From NCBI GenBank assembly GCA_035290065.1, contig DATDVD010000022.1:1-16814 (forward strand): DNA of 16,814 bases, written 5' to 3'. The stretch is from DATDVD01 sp035290065. GTDB taxonomy: Bacteria; Pseudomonadota; Gammaproteobacteria; Coxiellales; Coxiellaceae. Both the position numbers and the translations under genes were made by a program. Position 1 is the first letter of the stretch. The number at the start of each line of letters is the position of its first letter. This document shows positions 14,160 to 16,814 of this stretch, piece by piece. Below the pieces are notes generated by a model that was not told the DNA's origin, did no database searches, and saw nothing but the letters and a program-made list of their open reading frames with translations.

Positions 14160-15269
14160 TTATAAAGAGGTGGAAGATTCTAACACAACGTCGGGGAATT
14201 TTGACGCATAATGCACGGGGGTTAAAGATAAATTCGCCGCGATTTGTCGAGCAATATCGCGATAGGTTTTAGCCAAGTTATCCCCCGATTTCGTTAAAAC
14301 AAAGGGTTCGCCCCGATCAGCGGCTTCTCGAATAGCTAAGGATAAAGGCAGTTGGCCCAATAAGGGAATACCATAGGTTTTCGCCAACCGTTCACCGCCT
14401 GCTTTTCCAAAAATAGCCGCTTCCTTACCACAACCCAGGCAAACATAGCTGCTCATGTTTTCAATAATACCTAACACTGACACATTCACTTTATGAAACA
14501 TTTCCAATCCCTTTCGGGCATCGAGCAAAGCTATGTCTTGAGGCGTGGTAATAATGACGGCTCCACTAACTGGTACTTGTTTAGCCAACGTTAGTTGGAT
14601 ATCACCCGTCCCAGGCGGCATGTCCACAATCAGATAATCCAAATGATCCCACTGCGTTTGGTATATAAGCTGTTGCAAAGCCTTACTGACTAAAGGACCT
14701 CGCCAAATAATAGGCTCATGCATATCGATTAAATAACCGATGGACATCGTTTGCAGGCCGAAGCGTTCGATCGGTTGGATAGGCGTTTGGCCATCTGCCG
14801 GCGGCGCCAGGCTCTTGCCCTCCAATCCCAACATATGGGGCTGGTTAGGCCCATAAATATCGGCATCCAGTAAACCGACACGTGCCCCTTGTTGGACCAA
14901 CGCGCAAGCAATATTAACGGCGGTCGTAGACTTTCCAACGCCTCCTTTTCCAGAAGCAATCGCGATAATATTTTTTACGTTATTGATGTGTTTTAAACCC
15001 TTTTGGGCAATGTGAGGCTGGATTCGGAAGTTTATATTAACTTCAATATCGTCAATATTATGAACGTTGCGCAGCATTTTGGTTAGATTTTGTGCCATTT
15101 TGTCCTTAATATCGTCAATGGGGTACCCAAATGTTAAGTGGATCGTAACCTTTTTTCCTACCACTTGAACTTTTTTAACTACGCGGGCGCGGACCAAATC
15201 CGTCCCTAAATAAGGATCTTGATAAGAGCTTAGCTGTTGATTTATAACGTTTTTGACTATTTCGCTCAT
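14160..15269 (-). CDS. apbC: Iron-sulfur cluster carrier ATPase Mrp/ApbC
   Basis: Mrp/ApbC binds and hands over [4Fe-4S] clusters in the cytosol in an ATP-dependent way. The 369-residue protein has an N-terminal MIP18/DUF59 domain (about 1-90), the deviant P-loop SGKGGVGKS (106-114), LLDADIYGPNQPHMLG, YLIVDMPPGTGD (212-223), and the metal-binding pair Cys277-x-x-Cys280 in YVCLGCGKE. ATG 15269 starts where family members usually begin (MSEIVKNVI); ATG 15278 is also possible, and neither has a clear ribosome site. It forms an operon with dcd and is divergent from the RnfB-like gene, itself an iron-sulfur protein next to nth, an iron-sulfur enzyme. Confidence 0.93.
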   Translation of the reverse strand: MSEIVKNVINQQLSSYQDPYLGTDLVRARVVKKVQVVGKKVTIHLTFGYPIDDIKDKMAQNLTKMLRNVHNIDDIEVNINFRIQPHIAQKGLKHINNVKNIIAIASGKGGVGKSTTAVNIACALVQQGARVGLLDADIYGPNQPHMLGLEGKSLAPPADGQTPIQPIERFGLQTMSIGYLIDMHEPIIWRGPLVSKALQQLIYQTQWDHLDYLIVDMPPGTGDIQLTLAKQVPVSGAVIITTPQDIALLDARKGLEMFHKVNVSVLGIIENMSSYVCLGCGKEAAIFGKAGGERLAKTYGIPLLGQLPLSLAIREAADRGEPFVLTKSGDNLAKTYRDIARQIAANLSLTPVHYASKFPDVVLESSTSL

Positions 15270-15371
15270 GGGCGGCATTCTAGCATGTTCGCAAGGGGTT
15301 TGCACGCCAGAAAAATCAAGTGAAGCATTCTTAAGTTCGTACTAAAATGCACCTTGACCCTGAGAAACACT

Positions 15372-16016
15372 ATGAACCTACCCTCTACTGACAGCTTAAA
15401 CGCTCTTTTGCCTCAAACCCAGTGTGAGCTGTGTGGATACAAAGGCTGCCGTCCATATGCGGAGGCCATGGTGCAAGGCAAAGCCGAGATTAATTTGTGC
15501 TTACCCGGCGGCATCAAAACGTTACAAGCCTTGGGAGAGGCTATGCATCGCGATCCTACTCCCTTTGTAAAAGAAATGGGGGCCAAACAAAAATGGCCTT
15601 CGGTAGCCGTGATCCGCGAAGAAGAATGCATTGGCTGTATGAAATGCATTCAAGTATGCCCAGTGGATGCCATTATCGGGGGCGCCAAACAAATGCACAC
15701 CGTATTGACAGACGAATGCACTGGCTGTGATTTGTGTCTAGAACCCTGTCCCGTCGATTGCATTGACGTAATATCCCTTCCTTCTTTTTCCCCTTACGAG
15801 GAAGAGAAACGACGCGAGCAATTTTTAGAACGATTTACCGCACGAGAAGACCGACAAGTGCGTTTAGAAGCGGAAAAAAAATCCAAGCACGAACAAGCAA
15901 AACTGTCTAAAATACCTCTCAAAACCACCAGCGTCGCTGCACGACAAGAGGTCATCCAAGCCGCTCTAGCGCGAGTAAAGGCTAAAAAAGACAGTCATGG
16001 ACACAAAAAAGATTAA
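15372..16016 (+). CDS. rnfB: RnfB-like ferredoxin lacking the membrane anchor
   Basis: The 214-residue protein has the RnfB plan without its first domain. A [4Fe-4S] module has Cys18, Cys21, Cys26 and Cys43 (TQCELCGYKGCRPYAEA, then NLCLPGG). Two ferredoxin-type clusters follow, Cys86-89-92-96 and Cys116-119-122-126. RnfB normally begins with a hydrophobic helix that docks it to the Rnf/Rsx membrane complex; here the protein starts at MNLPSTDSLN, and no such helix is encoded upstream. The tail (about 130-214) is highly charged and probably helical. No other rnf genes are present. It overlaps nth by 20 bases, echoing the E. coli rsx-nth order. It likely works as a soluble electron carrier, partner unknown. 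ATG 15372 was chosen; TTG 15354 is weaker. Confidence 0.85.
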   Translation: MNLPSTDSLNALLPQTQCELCGYKGCRPYAEAMVQGKAEINLCLPGGIKTLQALGEAMHRDPTPFVKEMGAKQKWPSVAVIREEECIGCMKCIQVCPVDAIIGGAKQMHTVLTDECTGCDLCLEPCPVDCIDVISLPSFSPYEEEKRREQFLERFTAREDRQVRLEAEKKSKHEQAKLSKIPLKTTSVAARQEVIQAALARVKAKKDSHGHKKD

Positions 16017-16629
16017 CCAAATTTTTGAACGATTGGAAAAATCCAATTCCACCCCTCGCAGCGAATTGGTTTACCATTCTCATTTTGAATTATTAATAGC
16101 GGTGATGCTATCGGCTCAAGCCACGGATATTAGTGTGAACAAAGCCACGGTTGTTTTATACAAAGTCGCGAATACACCCCGTGCTATTTTAGAATTGGGT
16201 GAAAAGGGATTAAAAAATTATATTAAAACCATCGGGCTTTATAATACAAAAGCCAAAAATATTATTAAAACGTGTGAGCTTTTAATAGAAAAATTTCACA
16301 GCAAGGTACCTTGTGAACGCGAAGCCTTGGAATCATTGCCAGGAGTAGGGCGAAAAACGGCTAATGTCGTATTAAATGTTGCCTTTGGACAACCCACCAT
16401 GGCAGTTGATACGCATATTTTTCGGGTCAGTAACCGTACTGGTATAGCGCCTGGGAAAACACCTTTAGCTGTCGAAAAAAATTTATTAATTGCTATTCCG
16501 GAATCGTACCGGCATAACGCTCATCACTGGTTGATTCTGCATGGCCGTTATATCTGCACAGCACGAAAACCTCATTGCACCACCTGTCCCATTCAAGACT
16601 TATGCGAGTGGCCAGATAAATTATTATAA
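15997..16629 (+). CDS. nth: Endonuclease III
   Basis: Nth is a DNA glycosylase/AP lyase that removes oxidised pyrimidines in base-excision repair. The 210-residue product matches E. coli Nth (211) over its length: FELLIAVMLSAQATDISVNKAT (30-51), the helix-hairpin-helix LPGVGRKTANVVL with catalytic Lys120, VDTHIFRVSNRT with Asp138, and the [4Fe-4S] set Cys187, Cys194, Cys197 and Cys203. Every key residue is present. ATG 15997 lies 20 bases inside the 3' end of the RnfB-like gene in another frame, so translation is probably coupled. REP-like palindromes begin six bases after the stop. Confidence 0.97.
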   Translation: MDTKKINQIFERLEKSNSTPRSELVYHSHFELLIAVMLSAQATDISVNKATVVLYKVANTPRAILELGEKGLKNYIKTIGLYNTKAKNIIKTCELLIEKFHSKVPCEREALESLPGVGRKTANVVLNVAFGQPTMAVDTHIFRVSNRTGIAPGKTPLAVEKNLLIAIPESYRHNAHHWLILHGRYICTARKPHCTTCPIQDLCEWPDKLL

Positions 16630-16634
16630 AAAAT

Positions 16635-16718
16635 CGTAGGGGCAGAGCGTGCTCTGCCCTCCGTGCAGCATTGAAATCTTGCGCTGTATTCCAGGGCAGA
16701 CCACGGTCTGCCCCTACG
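16635..16718. repeat. REP-like inverted pair of palindromes
   Basis: A unit CGTAGGGGCAGAGCGTGCTC with its completion (16635-16660) and an inverted copy at 16693-16718 flank a 32-base spacer. Each is itself a hairpin: GGGCAGAGC/GCTCTGCCC with a GT loop, and GGGCAGACC/GGTCTGCCC with an AC loop. The two differ at one base pair only, changed on both arms. The layout is like a bacterial interspersed mosaic element. It could also act as a processing or termination hairpin after nth. Confidence 0.8.
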
Positions 16719-16753
16719 GGTAAGAGTACATCTCTCGATTATTTACCTGACTC

Positions 16754-16785
16754 AAAAATCGTAGGGGCAGAGCGTGCTCTGCCCT
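16754..16785. repeat. Second direct copy of the REP-like unit
   Basis: Bases 16754-16785 repeat 16629-16660 exactly over 32 bases, including the leading AAAAATCG. After it the sequence diverges (TTCCGG against CCGTGC) up to the window edge; a partner inverted copy may lie outside. I see no gene in 16630-16814. Confidence 0.8.
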
Positions 16786-16814
16786 TCCGGGGTTTAAATC
16801 CTGTGCAAGGTTCG

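Noticed and set aside
63..16629. Open frames of 60-105 codons antisense to or inside hemF, serB, serA, hda, metI, metN, dcd, mrp, purM and the rnfB-like gene
   Set aside because: Each lies within a well-supported gene in another frame, has no ribosome site of note and no recognisable protein features.
16629..16785. CRISPR array
   Set aside because: Only two direct copies and one inverted copy, uneven spacing, and self-palindromic units; this fits REP elements instead.

Overview
The window reads as a compact chromosomal segment of a gammaproteobacterium, most likely a Legionellales/Coxiella-type organism. The reasons are the gammaproteobacterial gene sets (IHF-beta, Hda, a DUF2066 protein beside purM/purN, aerobic HemF, an RnfB-nth pair), moderate base composition by eye, many tight gene overlaps, and a MITE-like repeat whose small reading frames resemble, from memory, short hypothetical peptides of Coxiella burnetii. 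The species call is inference; the gene families are mostly secure.

Layout. Bases 63-3639 hold five genes on the minus strand: two unrecognised cysteine-rich secreted proteins behind a good sigma70-type promoter (3675-3703), a SerB-like phosphatase, a 2-oxoglutarate/Fe(II) oxygenase, and hemF. Bases 3802-5230 on the plus strand carry a small two-helix membrane protein and a SerA-type phosphoglycerate dehydrogenase, so two serine-biosynthesis steps lie close together. A 175-bp element with perfect 23-bp terminal inverted repeats (5235-5409) follows, then a beta-barrel outer-membrane protein. From 8722 down to 6218 a minus-strand group encodes a second beta-barrel protein, a DUF2066 protein and Hda. 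Purine genes purM and purN, overlapping by ATGA, and an IHF-beta gene run on the plus strand (8795-10899).

The methionine ABC importer metN-metI-metQ lies on the minus strand (13433-10922). Its leader is the most interesting part of the window. It has a TTGACA promoter, then a sequence that matches the SAM-II riboswitch pattern, then an intrinsic terminator whose 3' arm and U-run form the ribosome-binding region and abut the metN start codon. A 7-bp complementarity between the aptamer's conserved 3' strand and the terminator loop suggests a mutually exclusive switch that could control transcription and translation together.

The right end holds mrp(apbC)-dcd on the minus strand and, divergently, a stand-alone RnfB-like ferredoxin without its membrane anchor, overlapping nth. 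After nth the window ends in REP-like palindromes (two direct copies and one inverted copy) in which paired compensatory changes preserve the hairpin.
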